From: Dugong dugon | Taxonomy: Eukaryota > Chordata > Mammalia > Sirenia > Dugongidae | Direction of reading: 5' to 3' | DNA length: 64,000 nucleotides | Assembly: GCA_030035585.1 (NCBI GenBank) | Contig: CM057476.1 | Span: 24,908,501-24,972,500 of the forward strand | In this document: positions 1 to 11,834 of the stretch, in pieces | How the letters are laid out: the number at the start of each line of letters is the position of its first letter | Numbering within the stretch: position 1 is the stretch's first letter | The notes under the pieces: generated by a model | What the model was told of the DNA's origin: nothing | What the model saw: only the letters and a program-made list of their open reading frames with translations | The model's database searches: none | Program-made: the position numbers and the translations under genes

Positions 1-1541
1 TAAAATGATAATAGCCATTCTATCAGTATTTAAATGAAGTCTTATGCTTGAAATTTCTGGCTTTAGCAGAAACCATTTTTAACCAGTTCTGTTATAAATC
101 TAGTTTAGATGTAAAAATCCCCTTCGATTACTTTGGCATTAAATGTTCAGGCTGTAACATTTCACTAAATTCAGACCCACTAATTAGCTGTGAAGGCCAT
201 ATTTTTTGCATAATAAAATGCTGATGGCTTTGCCATGTTTGGAGACACACCAGCTCCAATTACAGTTTACTGGGGAAGTGGATCTGATAATTGGGAATCT
301 TGAAGAACGGGCTTCTTGACTATCTGTAAGCCAATTGTACAAAGTTCAACTGCCAGAGAGAATTGACAAGATTTTCTTGATTATGTTTCTGTCCCTTTCA
401 TTTAAAAAGAAAAAAAGTGACAGCTGGTTGACGGCTCCCAGATGCTTCTTAGGTTCTGAGCACTCACAGCTCTACATTCTCTGCCTCTGACTTATTTGTT
501 ATAATCATTTCCCCCTTAATTTCATGTTCTTTATGGGCTCTCTCACAAAGAATACTCTTAGCTCCCACCTTTTTATGCTAAAGGTTTTAAATCATGACCT
601 TCGTGGGGACTTAGTTAATGGTCGCCACAGTGGAATGCTTGTATATCACTATCACAGCTCCCAGATATGGCGCAGACTACCGTGAGGACAAGGTTGGTAA
701 CTGGGAGGTATCAAGCTTTTTCTCTCTGTGGTTGTTATGTTTCGGGGACATGACTTGACAGGTGGTGTATCCATATCCCTGTAATAATGAGCTATGTATA
801 ATGAGGTGCCTACTGTTTCTCTTTCCATTCCTCTTTGCTCTTAATGAGCCTCTAAAGCTTTCGCTGGGGCTGTAATCCAGTCAGAGAGGACCAGCATTTT
901 CCAGGGCTGACATACATCATTTCCATTTGAGAATATGTCTGATGTTTGTTGGCAGTGAACCTCTGTTTCATCCAGCCGTCAGTTTTTTGCTCCCTTAATC
1001 CATTAATGATCTTTGACTAGTTAGTCTTATTTAAAAATGGTTTAAAATGTTATCTGGCCTTTAAACTACATATTTATTTTGATTTACTTTTTTTTGAAAT
1101 GAAAGGTCTTCAAGTAACACAGTTTCCAGTTGGCTAACTATATTTTTGTTCAGGATTTCTATGTCTGCAAGAATATCTTGGCATACTAATGCACAGTTCC
1201 TGAAAGGAGGCTTTCCCTACTTGGTGCTTCCGAGAAGCATCTGTTTTGAAATATATATGAAGTGGTCACAATTCCAGAAGCTTCTGGATGTATCGCCAAA
1301 AGCAAAAGCTGAATCTTGAGCTCTCTGGTTTCAAGCACCAAACCTAATGGTAAAAACTGTGAAAAAGATTCTGACGAAGCTTCTGGAAGCACTCTTGAGA
1401 CCTTGTGTTTCAAGGTTTCTTCACATGGGAATGGCATGCTTGTCAAGAAGTCCTATAGCATTAGCACTCCCGCCCCCAGCCCTCCCCTGTGCCCCTGCGC
1501 CCCAACTGTGTGTAATGTTGGCTGTGCCTGTCGTGTTTCAG
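1..1541. other. Unique non-repetitive DNA upstream of candidate exon
   Basis: No repeat family was recognised here. The first 330 bases are AT-rich with several homeodomain-like TAATTA or CAATTA words, the look of conserved noncoding DNA, but conservation cannot be judged from one sequence. The last 70 bases are a pyrimidine-rich tract leading into the acceptor of the exon that follows. The same frame is open back to 1313, so the coding part might extend further 5' if the acceptor is not used. Confidence 0.5.
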
Positions 1542-1707
1542 GAATTCTCAAGTTTCATGAGCACTATCTGGGTGATAACACAGTGGAAAACTCCAGTGAC
1601 TTCCAGGTCGGCAGCAGTGCAACCCTTCCTGCAGCAACCAGCTCAGCCCTGGAGCAGCACATCGCCAGTGTCCGGGAGGCCCTAGGGGTGGAGTCTTACT
1701 ACTCCAG
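1542..1707 (+). CDS. Candidate internal coding exon of an unidentified host gene
   Basis: A pyrimidine-rich tract (about 1470-1540) ends in TGTTTCAG, a good 3' splice site. The exon ends CCAG and is followed by gtagta, an acceptable though not strong 5' splice site. Its 166 bases are open in one frame, encoding about 55 residues that start ILKFHEHYLGDN and end REALGVESYYS. That frame meets a stop just after the donor, as expected for an exon. The left intron would be phase 1 and the right intron phase 2. GC content is clearly higher than in the flanks, and the peptide is mixed and hydrophilic with a Ser/Ala/Thr-rich middle, not low complexity. I see no domain and do not recognise the protein. 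No other exon of the gene was found in the window, so introns would be long. It could still be a chance open stretch; splice sites, composition and frame together make an exon more likely than not. Confidence 0.55.
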
Positions 1708-2620
1708 GTAGTAAACGTTCCCAAGTCTATCTTTAGATACTATCTAGGAGGGTTTTTTTTTTTTTTTAAATGAGTATTCTATTTGAGCTAATAGGAGAAA
1801 TATTTTGATATACACACTTGTGCTCAGTGTATCCACAGTTCCTGCAGCCAAAACGGATTCGTATCTCTGGGGTGCAAGCCCCGTAGTGGACTGTCTTTAT
1901 GATTTCTGGTAATTTCCCTTCAGACAGGAAAGGGCCTCATCAAAGATGCCCGTTCTTTAAGGAGGTTCATAGACTTTTAAACATAAGCATGATTTTGAAT
2001 TTAATATACCGATTAATTAAGACTGAGATTAGTTTTTGGTTGTAAACAGATTCATACTAAAGTTGAGCACATGTTTGAGAGACTAATTTAGCACTAGTGA
2101 CTGGATATAGGCACAGATCTGTGCATTGGGGGGTTGAGATGAAGGAAGTTGAGGTCTCAAATATCAAGAATAGAGAAGGGAACTGCTTTTTGCAAAAGTT
2201 ATAAGCTTATGAAAACAGTCTACATTTTATCATGTATGGTTGACTATTTTACATATAGGAGATAATTTCCGAAAATGTCCTTCTTCTGGGGAAAATTGAG
2301 AGAAGAGGGTACCTTGGAGCATAAGCAGATTTCCCAGGCATCTCAGTCCTCCACCCAGTGGTTAATAAGTGTCGAGAATATCTGTTTGTCAGAGAATCTG
2401 TTGTGTTAGCTGATGTCAAGTCCTAAGAACATCTGCTTATCTCCTGAATGGTATCGTTTGTAATCAGGAAAATCCTGAGGTGTTGCTATGATTTCTTAAG
2501 GGATGCTGAACCCAGACTTCTGAGTGTGTGGTGGTCCCTGCCAGCAGCTGGCCTGATCTTGGGAGTGCTTATAAAGTTGGGGAGGGGTTCTTAGGTGAAA
2601 AACAATCACTGGATCATGTA
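1708..2620. other. Unique DNA, probably intron
   Basis: No repeat, open frame or RNA fold was recognised apart from a short T run near 1750. If the preceding exon is real, this is the start of its downstream intron. Confidence 0.4.
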
Positions 2621-2624
2621 ATGC

Positions 2625-2785
2625 CAAGATTGAAAGAGGCTGAAGTGGTTATCTGGTCCCACCTCTCATTTAACAGAAGCCAACACTGACATGGGACTTG
2701 CTGACAGCCACATTAGTGGCAGAGCCAGGATCAAAAACATCTCACCCAGACTCCCAGGCCAGCACTCGTTCTGTTTTTAATTATC
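2625..2785 (-). repeat. MIR-type SINE fragment
   Basis: In + orientation it reads like the reverse of a MIR core and 3' part: a segment resembling ATTTTACAGA, then a degraded 'lost TGGCAGAGCCAGGAT', then the CCCAGACTC stretch. It is heavily diverged, as expected for a family that spread early in mammals. Confidence 0.5.
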
Positions 2786-3344
2786 AAAGTTAATACCATA
2801 TTTTGAGAAAATAGCCAACTCATATAAGAATGTCATCCCTAGCTTCTGTTTTTATGAAGTATGAACAGGAATCAGCAACACGCACACATTCTTGCCTTAT
2901 TTCTCTGATAACTGCTGTGCATCCTGGAGCATCCCCATCCTTAACTCTAGGTGGTGGTATGGCAGTTACAGGAGCTTGACAATGTGTCAACCCAGACACT
3001 TGTAAGTAAGTCTTCCCTCTGTGATTTAAAATGTAGATGACTATAAAATAGATTAGATAGGGGCATGCAAAGCTGCTTCAAGAGACAGAAAGGCCCTCAG
3101 ACCAGTGTGATTAGACTGTAACCTTAGCGAAAGTATTGCATATGCAAAGGAGGACTTAGAAGGGAATGGTTGGCCAGCAATAGAAGCACAAAAAGACAAG
3201 GCAGACTTGGTAGTACCCATTTTTGTCACTGTCAATGGAAGAGAGAATCTTGGCAAAGCATCTTGAAGTTCCACTGGTAAGGCTGTTCCTTCAGTGGACA
3301 TGAGGTCATCATGTTCTCTTATCCTCCCACCTTCCCTCCCTCCC

Positions 3345-3665
3345 ACTAGTATTTGAGTGTCTACTGTGTACAAGGCACTCTGCTAGAGACTGGGGTTGAC
3401 GTGATGAACAAGACTAACATACTCTGTGCTCTTATGGACCTGACAGATAGTCAACAGAGTCTACACAGTCTTTTAATGAAAACCGTAATAAGTGCTTAAA
3501 ATTTCTGGGTGTAACGAGAATGTGTAAGCAGAGTGGGGAGCAGGGAGACCTATAATGAGAATTAAGAAGGCTTCCCTGAGGAGGGAATATTTGAGCTGAG
3601 CTCTGAAGCATGATGAGAAATAAACTAGATGAAGGGCACCCTAGGCAGTATTCACATAACCTTAA
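3345..3665 (+). repeat. L2-like LINE 3' region
   Basis: The stretch begins TTTGAGTGTCTACTGTGTAC and runs through GGCACTCTGCTAGAGACTGG, a 'gctcttatggac' segment and a late 'GGCTTCCCTGAGGAGG...TTTGAGCTGAG' block. This order is typical of the ancient L2 3' region. It is diverged and without clear ends. Confidence 0.45.
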
Positions 3666-3669
3666 GCAA

Positions 3670-4680
3670 CCCTGGGTGGACAACCTCTTAGATTGTCTTC
3701 CTGCCTTCTGTTGTTCAGGTCCCATGCTTCTTGGTCAACCTTTCTGGTTATCATTTGGTTTCACATGTTAATCTACTTGCAGGTAAAAAATGTGTGTAAT
3801 AAACTGGCATTCCAGTTTGTGCAACTCGGTGTAAACTTAGGCAATGAAAGTTAGCCCTAGAGAGACAAAGCCTCTTTGGGCATGCTGAAAACATCAGGTT
3901 TTTAAGTGTGAAAGGCCACAGTCCAGAGCTGGAACTGAGACAAAATCATAAAGGTAACCAGCGTGAGGCACCTGCCACTTGAAACCTTTGTACCTGCAAA
4001 GGTGGTTTCTCTGTGCACCATCTTCCTTACACCAACACCCAAGTCATCTCAGTCCAAACCAACCATCGACAGGGCTCAGCCTGTATCCTCAAATGATATG
4101 GATTTCATTTGATCCCAGTTTTCATATGTCTAGATTAAAATTCACCATAAAGAGAAAGGAGATCACCCTTTGACTCACTCTTCCCTGCCCACCTCTTCAC
4201 TGGGCACAATGATTTAACTCCAAACACTTGCATCTAAGCAGTTCTTTTATGTGCTACTAGAAGTTGAGTAATTCTGCTCCCAGGTGCCTTTTGAATTGAA
4301 AAACAGTGCTTGGGTTATAGTTCAGCTCTTCATCAGTGGCGAGAGAGAAGGACTGCCACTTGCTTGTGTCCCCGGGTTAATCCTTCCCCTCTGTCCTGGA
4401 TGAGGCCTTCGGGATCTCTGGGGTGCTGTGCAGTCAGACACTCAGCATCATGTGGTTGGGCTGCCCTCTGTAGCTTCGATTCTCAGCTCAGACTGCCAGT
4501 AATAAGGTTATTCCTGTTGCTTTGGATAAGACTTGTTAGAAATGTGTTCATTTTTTTGTGAGCTTAAGCTCAGGTTCTTGATTATGATACTAAAATCAAA
4601 CACTTTAGTGGCATGCTTTGAATTTACTGGAATGGAATTTTTTGAGACTCTGGTTTCTCACCTAACAGTTTCATGACAAC
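3670..4680. other. Unique DNA
   Basis: No repeat or gene recognised. Short open frames at 3979-4173 and 4310-4561 have no coding signature or splice signals. Confidence 0.4.
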
Positions 4681-4814
4681 ACTGAGAAATTTTTAATGGC
4701 AGATATTATTTTTCATCCATAAAATTAGCAAATGTTTTTAATGCCATAAAATTCAATGATGGTAAGGATACAGTGAATGAGCAGTATCACATACCAAGAA
4801 TATAAATTGATTTA

Positions 4815-5023
4815 AAACCAAAAAACCAAACCCATTGTCATTGAGTCAATTCTGACTCATAGTGACCTATAGCAACCCAATAGGACAGAGTAGAACTGCT
4901 CCATAGGGTTTCCAGTGCTGTAATCTTTATGGAGGAAGACTGCCACATCTTTCTCCTGTGGAGCAGCTGGTGGGTTTGAACCACTGACCTTTTGGTTAGC
5001 AGCTGAGTGCCGCCAGAGCACCT
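4815..5023 (-). repeat. Afrotherian tRNA-derived SINE, long form
   Basis: Antisense copy with an intact head (GCTAACCAAAAGGTC in sense) and tail (ATGAGTCAGAATTGACTC). It is flanked by a 14-bp near-perfect TSD, tataaattgattta (4801-4814) and tataaattggttta (5024-5037). The long form carries the 'GAGAAAGATGTGGCAGTC' middle block that the short form lacks. Confidence 0.9.
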
Positions 5024-5279
5024 TATAAATTGGTTTAGATTTTCTAAAAATAATTTTGCCAGTAGTATCAAAAATCTTTAAAATGTTCATGCTGTTTACC
5101 CAATAATTCTCATTTTAGAAAGTAGAATAAAGATTTATACATAAAGATATTTATTATAGGTCTATTTAGTATAGAAAAAAATGGAAAACAACCTAAATAT
5201 CCAATGCTAATTGAATAGCAAACAAATTATTTTATATCTACCCAGTATACTATTAGGTTGCAATTAAAATTATGTCTAC

Positions 5280-7599
5280 GTTCAACATTGTGAAAATGTC
5301 AGTTCTACTCAAAGCAATCTACAAATACAATGCAATCCCAATCCAAACACCAACAGCATTCTTTAACAAAATGGAAAAACTAATCATTAACCTGATATGG
5401 AAAGGAAAGAGGCTCCAGATAAGTAAAGTACTATTGAAGAAGAAAAATAAAGTAGGAGGACTTGCACTACCTGACCTCAGAACCTACTACACGGCTATGG
5501 TAGTCAAAACAGCCTGGTACTGGTATAATGACAGACATATTGACCAGTGGAACACAATTGAGAACGTAGACATAAATCCATCCACCTATAGTCACCTGAT
5601 TTTTGACAAAGACCCAAAGTCCATTAAATGGGGAAAAGACAGTCTTTTTAACAAATGGTGCTGGCAAAACTGGATGTCCATCTGTAAAAAAAAAGAAACA
5701 GGAGCCATACCTACCACCATACACAAAAACTAATTCAAAATGGATCAAAGACCTAAATATAAAACCAAAAACTATAAAAATCATAGAAGAAAAAATAGGG
5801 TCAACGCTTGAGGCCCTAATATACGGCATAAATAGGACACAAACCATGGCTGGCAATACACAAACACCAGAAGATAAGCTAGATAACTAGGATCCTCTAA
5901 AAATTAAACACCTATGCTCATCAAGAGTAAAAAGAGAGCCTACAGACTGGGGAAAAAAATTGACTATAAATCTGACAAAGGTCTAATCACTAAAATCTAT
6001 AGGAAAATCTAACACCTCTACAACAAAAAGACAATCCAATTAAAAAATGGACAAAGGATATGAACAGACACTTCACCAACGAAGACATTCAGGCAGCTAA
6101 CAGACACATGAGGAAATGCTTGTGATCACTAGCCGTTAGGGAAATGCAAATCAAAACCACAATGAGATACCATCTTACCCCAACATTACCGGCTCGAATC
6201 AAAAAAACAGAAAATAACAAATGTTGGAGAGACTGCGAGTAGATTAGAACTCTTATGCACTGCTGGTGGGAATATAAAATGGTACAACCATTTTGAAAGA
6301 CAATATGGAGCTTTCTTAAAAAGCTAGAAATAGAATAGAAATACCATACGACCCAGCAATCCCACTCCTAGGAATATATCCTAGAGAAATAAGAGCCATC
6401 GCATGAATAGACATATGCACACCCAAGTTCATTGCAGCATTGTTCACAATAGTAAAAGGATGGAAACAACCTAAGTGTCCATCAATGGATGAATGGATAA
6501 GCAAACTATGGTACATACACACAATGGAATACTACATAACAATAAAGAACAATGATGTATCTGGGAAACATCTCACAACGTGGATGAATCTGGAGGACAT
6601 TATGCTGAGTGAAATAAGTCAATCACAAAAGGACAAATACTGTATGAGACCACTATTATAAAAACTGATGAAAAGGTTTACACACAGAAACAATCTTTGA
6701 TGGCTACTAGGGAGGGGAGGGATGGGGAGGGAAAAACACTAACTAGACAATAGGTAAGTGGTAACACTGGTAAAGGGTAAGACAGTACACAATACTGGGA
6801 AAGTCAGCACGACTTGACTAAGGCAAGGTCATGGAAGCTTCATAAACACATCCAAACTCCCTGAGGGATTGAATTACTGGGCTGAGGGCTGGGAACCATC
6901 ATCTCGGGGGACATCTAGCTCAATTGGTATAACATAGTTTATAAAGAAAATATGCTGCATCCTACCTTGGTGAGTAACATCTGGGGTCTTAAAAGCTAGT
7001 GAGCAGCCATCTAAGATACTCCACTGGTTCCACTCCGTCTGGAGCAAGGGAGAATGAAGAAAACCAAAGATGCAAGGGAAAGATTAGTCCAAAGGACTAA
7101 TGGACTACAAGTACCACAGCCTCCACCAGACTGAGTCCAGCACAACTAGATGGTGCCCAGCTACCACCACTGACTGCTCTGACAAGGATCACAATAGAGG
7201 GTCCCAGACAGAGCTGGAGAAATATGTGGAACAAAATTCAAACTCATGAAAAAGAAGACCAGACTTACTGGTCTGACGGAGACTGGAGAAACCCAAGAGC
7301 GTGGTCCCTGGACACCCTTTTAACTCAGTACTGAAGTCACTCCTGAGGTGACTTCAGCCAAAGATTAGACAGGCCCATAAAACAAAATGAGACTAAGTGG
7401 GCACACCAGCTCAGGGGCAAGGATGAGAAGGCAGGAGGGGACAGGAAAGCTTGTAATGGGGAATCCAAGGTCAAGAAGGGGAGTGTTGACATGTCATAGG
7501 CTTGGCAACCAAAGTCACAAAACAATATGTGTATTAATGGTTTAATGAGAAACTAATTTGCTCTGTAAACCTTCATTTAAAATACAAGTAATCAATAAA
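5280..7599 (+). mobile_element. 5'-truncated L1 with elephant-type 3' UTR
   Basis: A 15-bp TSD bounds it: taaaattatgtctac (5265-5279) and taaaattacatctac (7600-7614). It starts inside ORF2, downstream of the reverse transcriptase core. The frame 5272-5733 reads FNIVKMSVLLKAIYKYNAIP and continues into KTAWYWYNDRHIDQWN, the standard L1 ORF2 C-terminal region. A later frame (to 6661) has WKQPKCPSMDEWI and ends ORF2. The 3' UTR (about 6662-7599) matches 60380-61360 nearly base for base and ends in an A-rich tail. ORF2 is broken by stops and frameshifts near 5734 and again before 6440, so the copy is dead. It lies inside an older L1. Confidence 0.9.
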
Positions 7600-7909
7600 T
7601 AAAATTACATCTACAGAAGATTTTTAATCACATAACCACGTTTGTGACAAAATTAAGTGAAAAATTAGGATATAGAATTATTGTACAAAGTATAATTATA
7701 ATTTTATAATTTATACAAATTATCTGTGTGAAAAGTAAGAAAAAATCTTGGAAGGAAATAGGCCATAGTGTTAAGGGTTATTATAGGTGGATGGATGGTA
7801 GAATTATTGATGCCTCATATTTTATTCTGTATGCTTTTCCTTCCTTTTCAGTTTTTTTCACAATGAGCATATATTGCTTTTTTAATCAGAAATAAATAAC
7901 CACAAACAA

Positions 7910-8560
7910 ACAGCTCTGTCACTCAAAAGGAAAAAAAAAGTCCCTTTCTGTAATTTTATTTTTCAGAGAATAAAATCCAAATTTCGGAGCCTGGCATCAC
8001 GAGACCTGGCTCTAGGAAGGCGTTCAGTGTTTATTTGACGTTCTTGTCTCTGGGGGACACCAAGAAGCTCCAGCTGCCGTGCCTTCCTCTCCACTCTCTA
8101 AGCATACCTGTGAACTCCCACTCCGAGCTTAAACAGATCTTGGGAGTCTCTGGGTCTGGATCTGTATGTGCAGCCACCCATTAAACGTGTCTCCCTGAGC
8201 ATCTTCTAGGTGTCGGTAGTCTACGGTACCTAAAGCCCAACTCTTGAGTTTCTTCATTTCTGCCTGAATCCTCATCCTGGTACATGGTGCCATCGTATAG
8301 CTAGTTCCTTACGCCCAAGACCGAAGCATCACCCTTTATTCTTTCTCTCCCTCATTCCAGTCCATAAGTAATGCAGATTCTCCCTATAAAATACATTTTG
8401 AATCCATCCACTTCTGTCTCCCCTGCCATGAGTGCAGCAGATCACTGTCATCTGTATCTGAACCATTGCTATGCCTCATTTCTGACCTCCCTGCTCCTAC
8501 TTGTCCTCTCGTGGTCTTCCAGTCCCCATCAGACAGAGGGGTCTCTCCAAGATGTGCATT
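7910..8560. other. Unique DNA
   Basis: No gene or repeat recognised. A pyrimidine-rich patch lies near 8340-8540. Confidence 0.4.
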
Positions 8561-8722
8561 CCCCTAGTGGCTCAGTGGTTAAGAGCTCAGCTGCTGACCA
8601 AAAGGTTGGCAGTTTGAATCCACCATCCCGTCCTTGGAAACCCTATGGGGCAGTTCTGGTCTGTCCTGTAGGGTCACTATGAGTCAGAATCGACTTGACA
8701 GCAATGAGTTTGGTTTTTTCTT
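8561..8722 (+). repeat. Afrotherian tRNA-derived SINE, short form
   Basis: Complete short form: CCCTAGTGGCTCAGTGGTTA head, CTGACCAAAAGGTTGGCAG core, a direct join TCCTTGGAAACCCTATGGGG, and tail ATGAGTCAGAATCGACTTGA followed by GTTTGGTTTTTT. Confidence 0.88.
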
Positions 8723-8729
8723 TAACCCA

Positions 8730-9590
8730 GGCCTGGCCCTTAGTGAGATGTACATAAATTTGAACCAAAAGTCAACAGAAGATACCATGTGAGCAGTCTC
8801 CCTGTTCCTGCTGGGCTGGTTTACTGACTCTCTTCCTCTAGCAGGTATAAAATACACTCTGCCCCTAGAAAATGAGCCTCCATGCCTTGGGGGACACCGT
8901 CATTCAATTACCCTCTGCCCAGCTGTGGTGTCCTTGTTATTCTGCAGACCGTTTTTGCTCCCCTTAATGGCATCTTGCTGCTGAAAGGAAGTAAAATGTT
9001 ACAAAGGAGTTTCTGAAAATGGATTTAAAAAATGAAAGAATTGCTTTTATTAAGCGTTTAATAAGAACTTCTAGTCCTTTCCTCCCAGATCAAAAGAGGC
9101 ATAGGTTGAAACCACTGTATAGAACATGAACCTTCCTTAAGGGAGATGTTATGAATTTCAACACACATCTTTGACTTTTAACTCTGATATTTAGCCAGAG
9201 TCTGTAGTAGGTGGGTTGCTCCCTGGCACCTGGGAGTGTGCAGTGGCACTTTGGGGATGCTCGGCTGACTGCTAGAACACTGACAGGCAGTGTCCACTAG
9301 TCAGGCAGGTCTGAACAGTCTCCCAAAGGGTTGTAAATAAACTGCAATCATAGACCACCCTCAAGTGGGAGAAACACTCTTTCATGTAAATGAATATTAA
9401 ACCTTGATCAACTATAGCTGTTATGTCTTTTTTCTTCTTCTTGGTGTTTTCCTATATTTCTGAATTTTCTACAGGGAAAGTTATTTTGTAATCAAATACA
9501 TTTTATTTTAAAACACTGATTAGATTATACTAATTTATAAATGCTAATGACTCCATTTGGTTCTAGACTGACTACAAGTGGCAAATACTA
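8730..9590. other. Unique DNA
   Basis: No repeat or gene recognised; AT-rich from about 9400 onward. Confidence 0.4.
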
Positions 9591-9594
9591 ATTA

Positions 9595-10003
9595 TTAAAT
9601 ATTAGCAATACAAGTGTCAGAGGAGGTATGGATCCACAGGCTATTTTATATGTGGCTGGTGGGGGAGTTAACTGGTATAACTACATCAAAAGGCAGTTTG
9701 CCATTACCCCCTAAAGTTGAATATTCACATACCCTTTTACCCAGGTATACACCTTACACATAATATCTAAGAGATTTCTTGCGCATGAACAAGAATGTTC
9801 AGAGTGGCATTGTAAACAGTAGCAAAAACCTAGAAACAACCCAATACCATCAATGAGAGAGTGAATGGGTAAATGGTGTATTCACAAAATGGAATATTAT
9901 TTGGCAGTCAAAACAGATGAGCCATAGTGAACCTGAAGTAAGTCTTAGAAATATAATGAAAAAAGTAGGTCCCAAAATACTATCTACAGCATGACACTTT
10001 TTT
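9595..10003 (+). mobile_element. Old L1 ORF2-end/3' UTR fragment
   Basis: Shows diverged L1 signatures in order: the 'GCTGGTGGGGGAGTTAACTGG' block, ACCCTTTTACCCAGGTATAC, 'CCTAGAAACAACCCAATACC' and AAAATGGAATATTATTTGGC. The match is to the end of ORF2. No ends or TSD can be defined. Confidence 0.6.
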
Positions 10004-10004
10004 T

Positions 10005-10091
10005 GAAGGGGTGCCATCAAGTCAATTCCAACTCATGGAGACCCCATGTGACAGAGCAGATATGCCCTGTGGGGTTTTCCAGACTGTAATC
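10005..10091 (-). repeat. Truncated afrotherian SINE
   Basis: Only the tail half is present (GTCAATTCCAACTCATGGAG through GGGGTTTTCCAGACTGTAATC). It stops where the T-run of the antisense L1 starts. The missing head is not found beyond that L1. Confidence 0.7.
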
Positions 10092-11120
10092 TTTTTTTTT
10101 TTAATTGTGCTTTAAGTGAAAGTTTACAGTTCAAGTTAGTTTCTCATACAAAAATTTGTACACACATTGTTATGTGACTCTAGTTGCTCTCCCTATAATG
10201 TGACAGCACACTCCTCCTTTCCACCCCAAATTTCCCATGTCCATTCAACACATGTCCCTTTTTGCCTTCTCATCTTACCTCCAGACAGGAGCTGCCCATT
10301 TAGTCTCATGTATCTACTTGAGCTAAGAAGCACACTCTTCACGAGTATCATTTTATGTCTTATAGTCCAGTCTAATCTTTGTCTGAAGATTTGGCTTTGG
10401 GAGTGGTTTCAGTTCTGGGCTAACAGAGAGTCCAGGGGCTTTGTCTTCCCGGGTCCCTCCAGTCTCAGTCAGACCATTAAGTCTGGTCTTTTTATTAGAA
10501 TTTGAGTTCTGCACTCCACTTTTCTCCTGCTCCATCAGGGACTCTCTGTTGTGTTCCCTGTCAGGGAAGTCATTGGTGGTAGCTGAGCACCATCTAGTTC
10601 TTCTGGTCTCAGGCTGATGAAGTCTCTGGTTTATGTGGCCCTTTCTGTCTCTTGGGCTAATACTTTCCTTGTGTCTTTGGTGTGCTCATTCTCCTTTGCT
10701 CCGGGTGGGTTGGGACCAATTGATGCATCTTAGATGGCCGCTCACTAGCTTGTAAGACCCCAGATGCCACTCATCAAAGTGGGATGCAGAATATTTTCTT
10801 AATAAGCTTTGTTATGCCAGTTGACCTAGATGTTCCCTGAAAGCATGGTCCCCAGACACCTACCCTTGCTACTCTGTCCCTTAACATGTTTGATTGTATT
10901 CAGGAAACTTCTTAGCTTTGGTTTAGTCCAGTTGCGATGACTTCCTCTGTAGTGGGGAAGATAATTCTTATCTACTATTTAGTTAGTAAATAACCCTCAC
11001 CCTCCTTCCCCACCCTCGTAACCATCAAAGAATGTTTTCTTCTGTGTTTAAACCATTTCTTGATGAACTTTCTATGTTTTATTGCATCTATCTCTATTCT
11101 TAGGAGCATATTTTTATTTT
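10092..11120 (-). mobile_element. L1 3' end (3' UTR), antisense
   Basis: Starts with a T run (the poly-A in antisense) and continues with the lineage-specific L1 3' UTR: 'AATTGTGCTTTAAGTG', 'GTTAGTTTCTCATACA', 'CATCTAGTTCTTCTGG', 'AAGACCCCAGATGCCAC' and 'GTTATGCCAGTTGA'. It ends near the ORF2/3' UTR border, around the antisense of CAATCTTTGATGG (about 11030-11050). It is a different subfamily from the UTRs at 6662-7599 and 60380-61360. Confidence 0.8.
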
Positions 11121-11152
11121 AGTTGTTTTTAACTTTATTAAAAAGGTGTCAA

Positions 11153-11725
11153 GGAGCCCTGGCAGTGCAGTGGTTAAGCGCTCAGTTGTTAGAACCCACC
11201 CAGCAATCTGTGGAAGAAAGACTTGGCAGTCTGCTTCCGTTAAGATTACAGCCTATGCTGGAGAGGTTGTGGAGAGACTGGAACACTTATGCACTGCTGG
11301 TGGGAATGTAAAATGGTACAACCACTTTGGACTTAATGGTCTGACTGAGACTGGAGGAACCCCGCAGAGCATGGCCCCCGGATTCTCTATCAGCCCAGAA
11401 CCAAAACAGTTTCTGAGGGCAACTCTTCAGACAGGGATTAGACTGGACTGTGGGACATAAAGTGATACTTGTGAGGAGTGTGCCTCTTAGCTCAAGTAGA
11501 TACAAGAGACTAAACAGGAAGCTTCTGTCCAGAGGTGAGATGGGAAGGCAGAGAGGGTTAGGAGCTGGTTGAAGGGGCATGAGGAATTGGGTGGAAAGGA
11601 GGAGTGTGTGGTCACATTATGGGGAGAGCAATTAGGGTCACATAACAATGTATGTATAAATTTTTATATGGGAGACTAACTTGAAATGTAAACTTCATTT
11701 AAACTACAACAATAAACAAACAAAA
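11153..11725 (+). mobile_element. Chimeric retroposon: SINE head joined to L1 ORF2 piece and L1 3' UTR
   Basis: Three parts run in the same orientation without spacers. 11153-11262 is the 5' half of the afrotherian SINE (GAGCCCTGGCAGTGCAGTGG to GTTAAGATTACAGCC). 11263-11332 is an L1 ORF2-end piece (GGAGAGGTTGTGGAGAGACT...GGTACAACCACTTTGG). 11333-11725 is an L1 3' UTR (GGTCTGACTGAGACTGGAGG) ending in an A-rich tail. The L1 part lacks the last part of ORF2 and most of the 3' UTR. Template switching during reverse transcription would make such a product; serial deletion after separate insertions is the alternative. I found no clear TSD. Confidence 0.65.
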
Positions 11726-11834
11726 AAACATAGGAAGTTCAGCCAGGGGTGATGGCTATGGGAGTCAGATGATGCTTACCTTGAGCTGGAGAGGCAGGGA
11801 ATGGGCTTGATGAGAGAAAACAAGTGGTTGTAGT

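Larger units (their letters stand above)
4680..7910 (+). mobile_element. Old L1 (L1M-type) 3' region, split by later insertions
   Basis: Old L1 sequence is seen at 4680-4800, 5038-5264 and 7615-7910. The middle part has the ORF2 end motif (GGAAAACAACCTAAATATCC) and the last part has an AT-rich L1M-like 3' UTR. The pieces are collinear once the SINE at 4815-5023 and the younger L1 at 5280-7599 are removed, so both inserted into it. It is much more diverged than the inserted L1. Confidence 0.65.

Noticed and set aside
1186-1446. Minus-strand frame overlapping the candidate exon region
   Set aside because: Shadow frame with no splice signals and no coding character.
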